A DNA stretch of 64,000 nucleotides from Coix lacryma-jobi var. lacryma-jobi (taxonomy: Eukaryota; Streptophyta; Magnoliopsida; Poales; Poaceae), in contig CM019825.1 of NCBI GenBank assembly GCA_009763385.1, forward strand, positions 5,204,252 to 5,268,251, given 5' to 3'. Below are positions 36,642 through 48,712 of the stretch, in pieces (the stretch's first letter is position 1; each line of letters begins with the position of its first letter). The notes beneath the pieces were generated by a model. That model made no database searches, had not been told where the DNA came from, and was given only the letters and a program-made list of their open reading frames with translations. A program made the translations under genes and the position numbers.

Positions 36642-39600
36642 CTACAAAGATTCGAGAAAGTCGGGATAGTTCTTTGCTAAGAAGTCTTCGGATTCCCAGG
36701 TGGCTTCTTCTTCAGAGTGTTGGTTCCACTGGATCTTGTACCATCTTGTGGTGGTTCTTCGGGTAACACGATCCTTGTGATCCAACACGCGAACTGGATA
36801 CTCAGTGTATGACAGATCTGGTTCTAGCTCAACGCCTTCAACTTCAACCACATGTTCAGGTACTCGGAGACACTTCTTGAGTTGGGAGACATGAAAAACA
36901 TTGTGAACTGCTGAAAGATGATCGGGCAAACTTAGCTTGTAAGCGACCTTGCCACAACGATCCAGAATCTCAAACTGACCAATGTAGCGGGGTGCTAGCT
37001 TTCCTTTGACTCCAAAACGAGTGACTCCTTTGGTGGGTGAGACCTTTAGATACACATAATCCCCGATCTCGAACTGCAAAGGTCGACGTCTCTTGTCAGC
37101 ATAACTTTTCTGTCGAGACTGTGCGATCTTCATGTTCTCTTGTATTTGCTTGACTTTCTCTTCCATATCCTGTACTAGGTCAACTCCAAAGAATTCCCTC
37201 TCTCCGGGTTCAGACCAACTGAGAGGGGTACGACAACGACGGCCGTACAGTGCTTCAAAGGGTGCCATTTTGATGCTCTCTTGGTAACTGTTATTATAAG
37301 AGAATTCTGCCAAGGGCAAACACTGATCCCAAGTATCTGCGAAGGTAAGCACACAGGCTCTCAACATATCTTCTAACACTTGGTTGACTCTCTCAGTCTG
37401 TCCATCAGTCTGCGGATGATAAGCCGTGCTATACAATAGCTTGGTTCCAAGTGAGGCATGGAACACTTTCCAGAACTTAGCGACAAACTGAGTACCACGA
37501 TCTGAGATGATGGTCTTGGGGATGCCATGGAGCTTCACTATGTTGTTCTTGTATAAGGTGGCATAAGTTGGGGCGGTATAACTTGTTTTGACTGGTAGGA
37601 AGTGAGCTTGCTTCGTGAGACGGTCCACTATCACCCAAATGGAATCGAATCCCTTTTGAGTCTTGGGTAACCCATTGATAAAATCCATGCTGATATCCTC
37701 CCATTTCCAACCAGGTACTGACAAAGGTTGCAGCTCTCCTCCGGGCTTCATATGCACAGCCTTGACTTTCTGACATGTATCGCAACGAGCGACATGTCGA
37801 GCGATTTCGATCTTCATCTTTGTCCACCAGAATTTTTGCTTCAAGTCTTGGTACATTTTGTTGCTGCCAGGATGGATGGCAAATCTGGTTGAGTGTGCTT
37901 CATCAAGGATTATCTGTCTCAGCTCAGGTACCTTGGGAACTACCAGACGGTTCTTGAACCATACCACTCCTTCATCATCAATCCTGAAACAGTCAGTCTT
38001 TCCAACTTGAACCTTTTCGATGATGTGCTTGATTCCGGGGTTATCTTTTTGTGCAGCTATGATCTGTTCTCTGATAGAGGTTTCTACTCTGACATTGCCT
38101 AGACTTCCTTGTGGAACCATTTCAATACCCAGCTTCTCTAGCTCATAGCATAGGGAAGATTCATAGGATTTCATAACCAGGCAGTTACAGTATGACTTGC
38201 GACTGAGTGCATCGGCGACCACATTCGCCTTACCCGGATGGTAATGCACTTCAATATCATAGTCCTTGATTAACTCAAGCCATCTTCGCTGCCTCATGTT
38301 CAGCTCTTCTTGGGTGAAGATATACTTCAGGCTCTTATGATCTGTGTACACATTGCAGGTACTGCCCAACAGATAATGACGCCATATCTTCAAGGCATGA
38401 ACCACTGCTGCTAACTCAAGATCATGAGTTGGATAATTTTCCTCATGTCGCTTAAGCTGCCGCGAGGCATAAGCGATCACTCTTCCTTCTTGCATCACAC
38501 GCAACCCAAACCAGTACCAGATGCATCACAGTAGACATCAAAGGGCTTTTCGACGTTCGGCTGAGCTAGCACTGGTGACGTGGTTAGCAACTTCTTCAAA
38601 GTCTGAAAAGCTTGTTCACAAGCTGGTGACCAAAAGAACTTCACAGAGTTCTTCAGCAACTCGGTGATAGGCTTGGCAATTCTGGAGAAATCTGGGATGA
38701 ATCGACGATAATATCCTGCCATCCCCATAAAACTGCGGACCTTGTGAACGGAGGTAGGTGGCTTCCAATCCAGGATATCTGACACTTTTCCAGGGTCGAC
38801 TGACACACCTTCAGCGGAAAGGACATGACCAAGAAACTGTATCTGATCTAACTAGAACTCACATTTACTGAACTTAGCATAGAGCTGATGGTCTCTGAGA
38901 CGGGATAGAACGATACGAAGATGCTTGGCGTGATCTTCAGGGGTTTTTGAGTAGACAAGGATGTCGTCAATGAACACGACCACGAATTTATCAAGCTCTG
39001 GCATGAACACAGAGTTCATGAGGTACATGAAATGAGCAGGGGCATTGGTCAAACCGAAGGACATGACCAAGTACTCATATAGGCCGTATCTGGTGGTAAA
39101 AGCTGTTTTAGGAATATCTTCAGGACGGATTTTTATTTGGTGGTAACCAGATCTGAGGTCAATCTTAGAGAAGACCTTGGCCCCAGCTAACTGGTCAAAC
39201 AGAAGATCGATACGAGGCAAGGGATATTTGTTTTTGATGGTGACTTCGTTGAGTGGGCGATAATCAACGCAAAGTCTGAGACTCTTGTCTTTCTTCTTTA
39301 CAAAGATTGCAGGACAGCCCCAAGGAGACGAGCTTGGGCGAATGAAACCCTTGTCCAACAAATCTTGTAATTGGATTTTTAGTTCTGCCAACTCTCTGGG
39401 AGGCATACGATAAGCTCTGCGGGATATGGGAGCAGTCCCAGGCTTTAGCTCTATGGCAAACTCGACATCACGGTCGGGAGGCAGACCAGGTAGATCTTCT
39501 GGGAAGACATCAGGGAACTCACAAACTACAGGGATGTCTCGGATCCCTTGATCATAGGTAGCATTTAGCTGTGTAGTGGCTGGTTTTGAAGGCATAGGAA

Positions 39601-41098
39601 GTTGGAGAAGGAGTTTGGCGGTACTGTTAGGAATATCCACTCTCACAACTCTATTCAAGATGTCGATCATGGCTTTATACTGACACATCCAATTCATGCC
39701 TAAAATGACATCTATCTCCTGATCTTTCAACACTATCATGGTGGTAGGGAACGCATGATTTCCCAACATCACTGGTATACTGCGAACCACCTCTTTGGTG
39801 ATTATACGCCCTCCAGGCGATAAAATGCAAAAACTTTCTTTCAACTCCCCAATTGATATGTCATGCTTAGAGACGAAGGTACGACTGATGAAAGAATGCG
39901 ATGCACCAGAATCCAACAACACAACTGCAGGATGATTGGCAACGGGAAACCTACCGATCATGACGGGCTCCCCTTCTGGAATATCGCTGACAGTGGTGTA
40001 GTAGACTTGCCCGTGCTTCTTGACGAACTTGCCCTTCTGCACTTGCTGCTGTGGAGCACGGTGTTGCTGCTGCTGTGGTCCTCCAGGACCCTTCTGAAAG
40101 TTCTGAGCAGGCTTCTTGGGTTTCGGACAATCACGAGACCAGTGGCCAAGTTGACCGCAGTTGTAGCAGGGATGGTTATAGGCTATTTGTGGGGTGGTGA
40201 TACGAACACCTGGGGCGTTCGGCTGCGTGGCACTCTGCTGATTGGCGTTGTGGGTGGTAGCCGCAGTACGGACGACCACTTGCTGATGAGGGTAAGGTGG
40301 ACGGTTGTGGTGGTGGCTGGGGTGATAGATGATCCTCTGGCGTTTGTGACCGCCAGAGAAGCTGCTTGACCCAGTTTTCTTCTTCTTCTTCTCTTCCTGA
40401 TACTGGCGATTGCTTTCTTCAAAAGCAACTGCCCGGTCAACAATATCATGATAAGACCCAGTCAGGTTATTGGACAAGCTCCTGCGGATCTTCGGATGTA
40501 ATCCTCTGAGGAAACAATCCCTTTTCTTGTCATCTGTGTTGACATACTCTGAGGCATACTGGCTGAGATGATTGAATTGACCCACATACTGCATGACTGT
40601 GGAGTCTTTCTGTTGGAGAGCCAGGAACTGATCAAGCTTCATCTTCATTAATCCAGAAGGGATGTGATGAGCACGGAAAGCAGTTCGGAACTCTTCCCAG
40701 GTCAATTGATGACCTTCTGGCTGGGCAGCCAACAGGTTGGCGTACCAAGCGCTTGCGGGACCACGAAGCTGCTGTGAAGCAAACCGGGGCTTCTGGATTT
40801 CAGTGCATCGGATGAGACCAAACTTCTGCTCCATGGTGCGGAGCCAATCGTCAGCTTCGAGGGGTTCATCGGCTCTGGTGAAAACCGGTGGACGGGTTTC
40901 AGTGAAATCCACATAGGTGGTCTCTTGGTTGTGACGACCACGGTGACCAACATTCTGCTGTCCTTGATTTTGAGCCATCAGATTTGCAGCGGCGGCCAAG
41001 GCTGCAATGGCATCTGCTAGGGTAGCTGGTACAGGTGGAGGGTTTGGGATGTTGGCATCATCAGAACCTCCGGCTCCGGTACGGGTGTTCACAGGCAT
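36642..41098 (-). pseudogene. G2 gag-pol polyprotein, with amber codon and 1-base deletion
   Basis: Gag most likely starts at 41098 (MPVNTRTGAGG); an upstream in-frame ATG at 41125 is less like family starts. Order: Retrotrans_gag domain, CCHC knuckle CYNCGQLGHWSRDC (40127-40168), protease DSGASHSFIS, RT with FIDD, RNase H (YCDASGTGLGCV), integrase with HHCC and DDE motifs (MDFINGLP, SDRGTQF, GQTERVNQ) and a C-terminal chromodomain (about 36650-36810). Two lesions: TAG at 38854-38852 where the family has Trp after CEF in RT, and a one-base deletion in RNase H near 38498-38504. All catalytic motifs elsewhere are kept. The extra ORF lies upstream. Except for these two lesions it looks recent. 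Confidence 0.9.
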
Positions 41099-41324
41099 CT
41101 GTATAAGCAACTCGGAACTCAACATTTATGGACAAAGGTTCTGAAACAACTTGATTGATAACTTCACTGATACAAAGATAGCTGGCTTGATAAAGATGAC
41201 AACAGACTGATAAGGGGAAAAAGTACGAAAAGAAAGATACATGCCAGACTTGGCAACAGACAGACTAACGCCCCCAAACCTAGACTAAGGTTTTAGGTAA
41301 GCAGATGGTACAGACACAAGGAAT

Positions 41325-41933
41325 CTAGTCGTCATCGATGAAGATCAACTCTTCGTCATCATCATCATCCTCGATGATAAGCTCAGGCTCTTCCTCCTCC
41401 TCTTCATCTTCAACGTGGACATCTTCAGCAGGTTCCACTTCTACATTCTGGACTGGCTCATGTTCTACTTCAGGTTCCTCCACGACTCCATCTTCTGGAT
41501 CCTCAGCAACACGTGGAGCCACGGGGTGAAGTTGGTCGTACAGTTGATGTACTTCCTCATGAAGCATATCATTGTACTGCTCAATCTGGGCAGTATACTG
41601 CTGCAGTCCATGGAGCTGGGCTCTTGTGACATCCTCTCGGATCCATGTTGCATCACGCTGCTGGATAGCGCGAACCACATTCCGGTTAGCTTCCTCAAGA
41701 GCGGCTCGTGCCTCGTAGAACTCCAGGCGGGAAAGGTAGAAGTCATGCTCCATGTTCTCTATCTCAGCCTTCAGATTCTTGATCTCCTCCTTCAGCTGCT
41801 TGCGGTTACGGCGGGGAAAGCGACGTCCGTTGGAGGATTCTCCAGTCTCTTCTCCGGTGCGTGGCGCCAGCTGGTGACGCGGCACACCATGCGGTCCAGT
41901 CGACTTGCGAGCAGTCCGCTTGAGAATGACCAT
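41325..41933 (-). CDS. G2 extra ORF upstream of gag (orf0-like), 202 residues
   Basis: An intact frame lies between the PBS and gag. The first 45 residues are basic and Arg-rich (KRTARKSTG, RRFPRRNRKQ). Residues about 45-130 look like a coiled coil (repeated E/L/K/R heptads). The last 60 residues are strongly acidic, ending in runs of Glu and Asp. I know no enzymatic domain in it. From memory, rice gypsy elements of the RIRE3/RIRE8 type carry an ORF at this position called orf0; homology to those was not tested. It is undisturbed although pol is broken. A structural or nucleic-acid-binding role is only a guess. Confidence 0.7.
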   Translation of the reverse strand: MVILKRTARKSTGPHGVPRHQLAPRTGEETGESSNGRRFPRRNRKQLKEEIKNLKAEIENMEHDFYLSRLEFYEARAALEEANRNVVRAIQQRDATWIREDVTRAQLHGLQQYTAQIEQYNDMLHEEVHQLYDQLHPVAPRVAEDPEDGVVEEPEVEHEPVQNVEVEPAEDVHVEDEEEEEEPELIIEDDDDDEELIFIDDD

Positions 41934-42241
41934 ATCTGGACAAGAGGTTATAGGTGAGAAAGGCTAGCAAGAAAAGGTATAGGTACACTATCCCAACGAA
42001 CCCATTTATTAACTTAAGTGAATATGACATGATGCATGAATCGTTCCTACGGAACAAGGCAATGCAATACTTAACATATATAGGGCTTAAAACATGTTGT
42101 TCCACTAGCTAGTGTTGCCATAAGAGGGACAAGATGAGAGAAGCAATTTGGACTCAACATAGTCAAATTTAAATTTTTGTTTGGACTCAAAAGAACTTTT
42201 GAAGTTTTCGCAAAAGAAACACTGCAACGTTAAAGTGAGAT

Positions 42242-42253
42242 GCTCCGATACCA
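42242..42253 (-). other. G2 primer-binding site
   Basis: The minus strand reads TGGTATCGGAGC, three bases from the LTR edge. It has the same single mismatch to initiator-Met tRNA as the left copia PBS. Confidence 0.85.
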
Positions 42254-42256
42254 CTC

Positions 42257-45200
42257 TGTGACGGAACGACCCTAATCCTATGGCCCACGTGTCCCTGTCA
42301 ACCTCTGACAGCCGAACCCATGTTCCATGTGATTAAGACCTGTTCGCCACCGGGCTACATCAGTGCCCAATGTCCGCAGGATCATCTCACAATTCGGTTA
42401 CAGCATTTCATACTTTTACAAATAACATCGGAATAAAGAGCGGAAGACTTAAATAACATTAGTTTTACAAAACGAGGTTTCAAATGAGGTAAGGAGTACG
42501 ATTATTACAAACCATTGTTCGGGAAATTCAAAGTAGACAACGTAGCGGGAACAATAACATAAAGATACATGTAACACCCAGCCCGAGGGTGCACATTTAC
42601 TCATCGGCCTCATCGGCCTCTTCCTGGATGAAGGTCACGCAACAGGGCGCGAGACACATCGGGGTCTCAGGCATACCTGCAACATGGGTAACAAACCCTG
42701 AGTATTGGGGTACTCAACAAGACTTACCCGACTAAAGAAAAGGGAGAAGACTCAGGAATGCAGGCTTAAGGTAGTCAAGGTAAGGCTTAAGCAAGATCAA
42801 GTATTTTGCAGAAAAGCATTTTTGTAAACCTTATTTTATTTTTGAAAGATTCAGTATTTCTCAATTCTTCATCATTCATGATTCATTTTACATTTCAAAA
42901 CATTCCTAGTTGAGAACCACTCTCCGTTGACAGTCAGTGGACCAAGTCTCCATAACCGAGGAGCAACGTTAATCCGGATAAATAATACTCAGCTGAGGAT
43001 CCCTATCCACACTGCATATGTAGCACCCAAGCTTGCATATGCCAACTCGTCTACCACGATTCCTCCAAGATTGGGCCCGGTCCTACGCCACCCGGAAGTA
43101 CAGTACACCACTCCAATTCGGGACTTTAACCCTCCAGTTTTCCGCCAGCGACAAGTACCTTGGGACTCTAACCCAAGAGTACAGGTCCTGACATGTGGGT
43201 ACATGCTACTTCCGCCATCTCTCCACTCCCAGTGCGCGGTTGTCGGTCCAATAAAGGATTCCTCGGAGCCAGAGCTTCCCGTAGTATGTGAATAGTTACA
43301 AGTCTTGACCAGCAGGCCCCCATACGGATGGTCCCTAATTTTCCAGCCAGAACTACACCTTGGTTATATCTCACCCAAGCGTAATAGTCCTGTCAGTTTT
43401 TCAACCCTGTCCCGGTCGGTGTCAACTGTTGAGTCCCGGACTACAACATGACGGCACCGTACGCGCGGACAACCTCTTCTCGACAATGACCACTTGCTAG
43501 CTAGGCAAGCAGCCATCGAACGGGAAGTAAAGCCAAATTCCCATAAAGATTCTTAAGTGATCACACTTTTGAAAATGACATTTTATTGCAAGTCTAATTC
43601 AATAAGCATTGCTAAGCATTTTTCAAATACTTTTGAAAAGCAGGTATCAGGTGTATCAGTGGTCAAGGTGGATAGTGCATCAATTAGGATAGCACACAAC
43701 TCCTATAAACCTAATGCAATAATTTAACTCAAAAGCATTTAAGGAAATCATTTCATAAATTCAAGGAAAGGGTTAAATGCACCGGGGCTTGCCTTGGATG
43801 GCAAAGAGAGCAGACTCGGGGTAGGTATAGGTGTTGGAGCTCGGGGTCGCCTCGGGAGTTGGTTCGTCAACAGCGGCCTCGACTCTGGTACCTTCTTCGT
43901 CAACTATACGGATGCAATGATGAATGCTCATGAGAATGATGTTATGGACTTAAGGTGCAAGATATTACCACTGATTCTAGATTACTCTTAGGCAAGGCAT
44001 AAACGAAATCTAGGTTGAGCATAAAAGGTAACCATTTCTTCCTTAAGCAATATTGATTAAACTAGACCTTATTATAATTATCCTAAGCATCATCTAAACA
44101 TAGCCTCACAAACATCATAGACCAAGGGTAGGGGTCTATGAACATCAAGCAATCCAAAAGTCACATCACAGGACATTCAACGCTAACCCTAATCACATTT
44201 TTCTATTTTTCTTAATTATTTAAAAAGGTCATTTATGAAGGTGCTCCAAAAATTACCAAATTAATCACACAAGTTTATTAGGGTACAAGTTTATGGCAAA
44301 ACAAATTTCATAATTTTTGGAGGTCATTAAGGTGCTCAAATAAATCTAGACATTTAATTAACAAAAGGCACTATTCAGGAATTAAAATAAAGCTCAAAAA
44401 TCAACTTGCTCCAAAAGACTTCAAAATTTTACCAGAGATTCAGAAAGGCATAACTAGCACATAAAAATTTATCTCCAGATTTTTGGAGTTATAGAACACT
44501 CTCCAAAAATACCAAAGCCTTCATTTTCCAATTAAAAGGGGAATTTTACATTTTCAAATTTTTGCACAAAACTCAAGTTTCATATTTTTATAAAATACTA
44601 CAGAGCATAAAGAGTCTACCACAAAATTTTCAGAATTTTTGGATGCACACAGAAAATCATACAAAAAGAGAAAACAGAACACTATTCACAACTCTCAGAA
44701 AAAGAAAAGAGCACTGTGCTCCTTCTATGAAAGGCTCGGGCGAGACGGGCTCGGGCGAGACGGAAACTGAGTGCTCCGTCCGAGACCTGGCTCGACGAGG
44801 CGGAGGGTGCACGAGTCCGCTCGAGGCCTGGCTCGAGCGAAGTGGTGAGGGTCTGTCCGCCGAGGCTCGGGCTCGGGCGAGACGGAGTGGAAGCAGAGGC
44901 CGAGGCCTCGGGTGCTTACCACGGATCGGAGGCAGGGCTCGAGGGTGAGGCTCGACACGTGCTCGAGGGTGAGGCTCGACACGTGCTCGAGGGTGAGGCT
45001 CGGCCCGTGCTCGAGGGTGAGGCTCGACACGTGCTCGAGGGTGAGGCTCGGCCCGTGCTCGAGGGGCGGTGGTTCGGTGGAGCTCCTTCGGCGGCGAGCG
45101 GCGGACGGCGCTCCGGCGACCCTGCGCAACACACGAGACCGCAAGGGCCTGGTCAGAGTCGCACGGGACCGAGGAACTCGACACGGGGGTCGGTGAGGGA

Positions 45201-46571
45201 TGGTCGTGGCCGGAGACGGCGAATTTCACGAACCCGAGCTCGCCGGGTTTCTGCCGGGGATGGGAACGGCGAGGTTACGCCGGGCGATTGGAGGCGGTAG
45301 AGATGAAATTGAAGGGTGGTGAAGCAGCACAAGAACACGGCGGAGCTTTTGAGCTAGGTGGTGGAGCGGCGGAGGCACTGGACTGGCCTGGCCACGGTGG
45401 CGGAGGTGAGTGAGGGAGGTCGGGCTCCGGCGGGCTTATATAGGCACGGCCCGGGGCCGGTAGAGACCTCGGGGTGGGGTGGATGAGGTTTGCGGGGGCG
45501 TGCGCACTCGATTGCGCTCTGGCGGATACGCGGGCGTGCAGCCGGGACTCGGGCGCAAGCTCGGCCGGCGATGGCCACGCGGCGGCGGCGCGGAGAGGAC
45601 TGTAGGGGACGGGAGAGAGGGTCAGCGCTCGCGTGCGGGCGCGGAGGGAACAGGGCGACAGCGGTGGCAGGTTGGTGGCGCGTGGGGAGCAGCCGGGCGT
45701 GCGGCAGGCGCGGCGCCGCGCCATGGCCGGGCCCCCCCCTCTGACGCTAGGAAGAAGAGGAACAGTGCTAGGGGTAGGGTTTGACTTTTGGCCAGATTCT
45801 GAAATTTGCAAATTACTTCCAAACTTTGAACTGTGCGACAAAAACTCAAAACACCAAAGTTGCTCAGAAAAATGAGATCTACAACTTTGTCAATATGAAC
45901 ATTTTCAAATTCGAAATAGTTTTTGAACAAAATTTGAAAACAGTAAAGGGGACACTTTTTCAAACTTGGTTCAATTCAAAATTACTCTGGATTTCAAACT
46001 GAGACTTGAAAATCTGTAAACATGAAAGTTGTTCCTTTTATCAAAACCTACAACTTTGCTATTATACACTTTTCCAGAAACTCATTAGTTTTTGAACTTA
46101 TTTTGAAAACTGAAAAGGGGACAAAAACTGGAGTTTGATTGAATTTGAAATAACTCAAAACTTTGTACTGCAACTTGAAAATTTGTAAATACCAAAGTTG
46201 TTTCTCTTTGCCAGTCCTACAACTTTGCTTTTTGGACCAATCCCAAATTTTGAATAATTTTTGAATAACAAAAAGAGGGATAAAATCCAGGGTTTGGAAA
46301 TCAGGGTTTTGCAAAGAAAAAATCAAATCAAATCTGATTTTTGAACTTTGGTCAATACAGCAAACATCAGGGCACTAAATTTGAACAAGAATTAAACATA
46401 ACTAGGCACAGAGGTGAAATTACCATTTTGCCCTTATAGAGAGAATTGGGCTTTTAGGGTTTTTGAAAAGGGAAACAAGGCATAGCAATTAGGCAAATCA
46501 AATGCATCACAGGAAATGATTAATGCTTAAGATGATGACATGTCAAGTTAATTACATTTAAACACCAGGGG
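42257..46571 (-). repeat. G2 5' LTR, last seven bases deleted
   Basis: Collinear with the 3' LTR at an offset of 10,007 bases throughout. The expected final TGTTACA is missing after CACCAGGGG. The minisatellite lies at 44937-45056 and the TATA at 45435-45443. Confidence 0.9.
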
Positions 46572-46577
46572 TTGAAG
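46572..46577. other. Deletion junction between G2 LTR and G1 pol
   Basis: Six bases (TTGAAG) separate the G2 LTR from G1 sequence matching 26850 onwards. They are either filler or a short overlap followed by filler. Confidence 0.75.
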
Positions 46578-48678
46578 GATCCGGAGTTTCCTCGGTATGG
46601 CTGGATATTACCGCAGATTCATTGAAGGATTCTCCAAGATCGTGAAGCCGATGACAAAGCTGACTGAGAAGGGTGCCAAGTTTGTATGGTCCCCTGAATG
46701 CCAGGATGGTTTTGAGGAGTTGAAGGCGAGGTTGACTTCTGCTCCTATTCTTGTCATGCCAGATGTCCAGAAGAACTTCACGGTCTATTGTGATGCTTCT
46801 CGTCAGGGTCTGGGATGTGTGCTTATGCAGGAAGGTCGTGTGATTGCCTATGCCTCGAGACAGCTCAGGAAGCATGAGCTAAATTATCCTACACATGATC
46901 TTGAGTTGGCAGCTGTTGTTCATGCTCTGAAGATCTGGAGGCACTATCTGATGGGCAAGAAGACAGAGATATACACTGATCATAAGAGCCTGAAGTACAT
47001 CTTCACCCAGCCAGATCTGAATCTCCGCCAACGAAGATGGCTAGAGTTGATCAAAGATTATGATCTGAGTATCAACTATCATCCGGGCAAGGCAAATGTT
47101 GTAGCAGATGCCCTGAGCAGGAAGGTCTACTGCAATGTGTTAGAGATCAAGGAGCAGCAACCTGAGTTGCATGAGGAGTTTGTGAAGCTCAATCTGGGTA
47201 TACTCGGCCACACTGATGCAGTAGCCATGGAGGTTGATTCGACCTTGGAGCATGATATCCGAGCAGGGCAGCTCACTGATGAGTATCTTCTGGAGATCAG
47301 ACAGTCGATCAAGGAGGACAAAGCCCCAGGGTTCACAGAGGATGATCAGGGTGTCTTATGGTTCAGAGGCAGAATCTGTGTTCCAGATGTGAAGGCTATC
47401 AAGGAGTTGATTCTGAGGGAAGCTCATGATTCAGCCTACTCTCTCCATCCAGGCAGTACCAAGATGTACCAGGATCTGAAGCAGTATTACTGGTGGTATG
47501 GGATGAAGAGGGAAGTAGCGGAGTATGTGGCTTTGTGTGACACATGTCAGAGGGTCAAGGCCCAACATCAGAGACCAGCTGGTTTGTTACAGCCTCTGCA
47601 GATTCCCGAGTGGAAATGGGAAGAGATCAGCATGGATTTCATCACTGGTTTGCCCATGACCCAGTCGGGATATGATTCTATCTGGGTCATAGTTGATCGC
47701 TTGACCAAAGTGGCTCATTTCATTCCAGTTAAGGAGTCATATCGTGGGCCGCAGCTTGCGGAGTTGTACATGTCACGGATTGTGTGCCTTCATGGGGTGC
47801 CTAAGATCATAGTATCTGACAGAGGTACCCAGTTCACATCCAGGTTCTGGAAGCGGTTGCATGAGTCTATGGACACTCGCCTCAGTTTCAGTTCAGCTTA
47901 TCATCCTCAGACCGATGGTCAGATAGAAAGGGTGAATCAGATCCTGGAGGACATGTTGAGAGCTAGTGCACTCCAGAACAGCCAGAGTTGGGATGTGAGT
48001 CTGCCATATGCAGAGTTCTCATATAACAATAGCTATCAGGCCAGTCTCAAAATGTCCCCATTTGAGGCACTGTATGGCAGGAAGTGCAGAACTCCTCTAT
48101 TCTGGAATCAGGTTGGAGAAAGAAAAGTCTTTGGCCCTGAGTCTATAGAAGAAGCTGAAGAACAGGTCAGACAGATCAGAAGCAACCTGAAGACAGCTCA
48201 GTCTAGACAGAAGAGTTATGCAGATGTTAGACGACGAGAGCTGGAATTCCAGATTGGGGACTATGTCTATCTGAAGGTGTCACCTTTCAGAGGTCTCCGG
48301 AGGTTTAATGTCAAAGGGAAGTTATCTCCGAGATTCATTGGCCCTTTCAAGGTGATTGACAAGAAAGGTGCAGTTGCTTATCAGCTGGAGTTGCCTGCAC
48401 GGCTGGCAGGTATTCATGATGTGTTCCATGTATCCCAGCTGAAGAGATGCCTCAGAGTTCCAGAGGAGCAGTTGCCACTTGAGGAGCTTGATCTGCGGGA
48501 TGATCTGACTTTCTCTGAGCCGATCAAGATTCTGGACACGATGGAACGAGGTACTCGAAACAAGAGGATTAAAATCTGCAAGGTGCAATGGAAGCATTAT
48601 TCCGAAGAAGAAGCCACATGGGAGAAGGAAGATGACCTTCGGGCAGATTTTCCTCATCTATTCGTCGACTCTTCCTAA
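46578..48678 (+). pseudogene. Second copy of G1 pol 3' half (RT thumb, RNase H, integrase, chromodomain)
   Basis: Collinear with 26850-28950 at an offset of 19,728. I found no base difference by eye. It starts within the RT C-terminal part (SFLGMAGYYRRF) and keeps RNase H, integrase with full HHCC and DDE motifs, and the chromodomain through the normal stop. Gag, protease and the RT catalytic motif are absent, and it has no promoter of its own except possibly read-through from G2 U3. The frame is open for 693 residues from the first ATG at 46597. Confidence 0.92.
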
Positions 48679-48712
48679 TCTCGAGGACGAGATTCTTCTA
48701 AGGGGGAAGGTT
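48679..48712 (+). other. Second G1 hairpin and PPT
   Basis: Same hairpin (48677-48694) and AAGGGGGAAGGTT tract as at 28949-28984. Confidence 0.8.

Larger units (their letters stand above)
32250..46571 (-). mobile_element. G2: Del/Tekay chromovirus with extra 5' ORF, inserted in G1 LTR2
   Basis: A nearly complete minus-strand Ty3/gypsy element: 5' LTR 42257-46571, PBS 42242-42253, extra ORF 41325-41933, gag-pol 36642-41098, hairpin and PPT 36572-36606, 3' LTR 32250-36571. The outer seven bases of the 5' LTR are lost at a deletion junction, so the right target duplication is missing; the left flank is AGTAT. The two LTRs differ at only three places by my reading, all C/T transitions. It is the youngest insertion in the window. 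Confidence 0.9.

Noticed and set aside
32250..46571. G2 as a complete intact element
   Set aside because: Its 5' LTR lacks seven terminal bases and the right TSD; pol has an amber codon and a one-base deletion.
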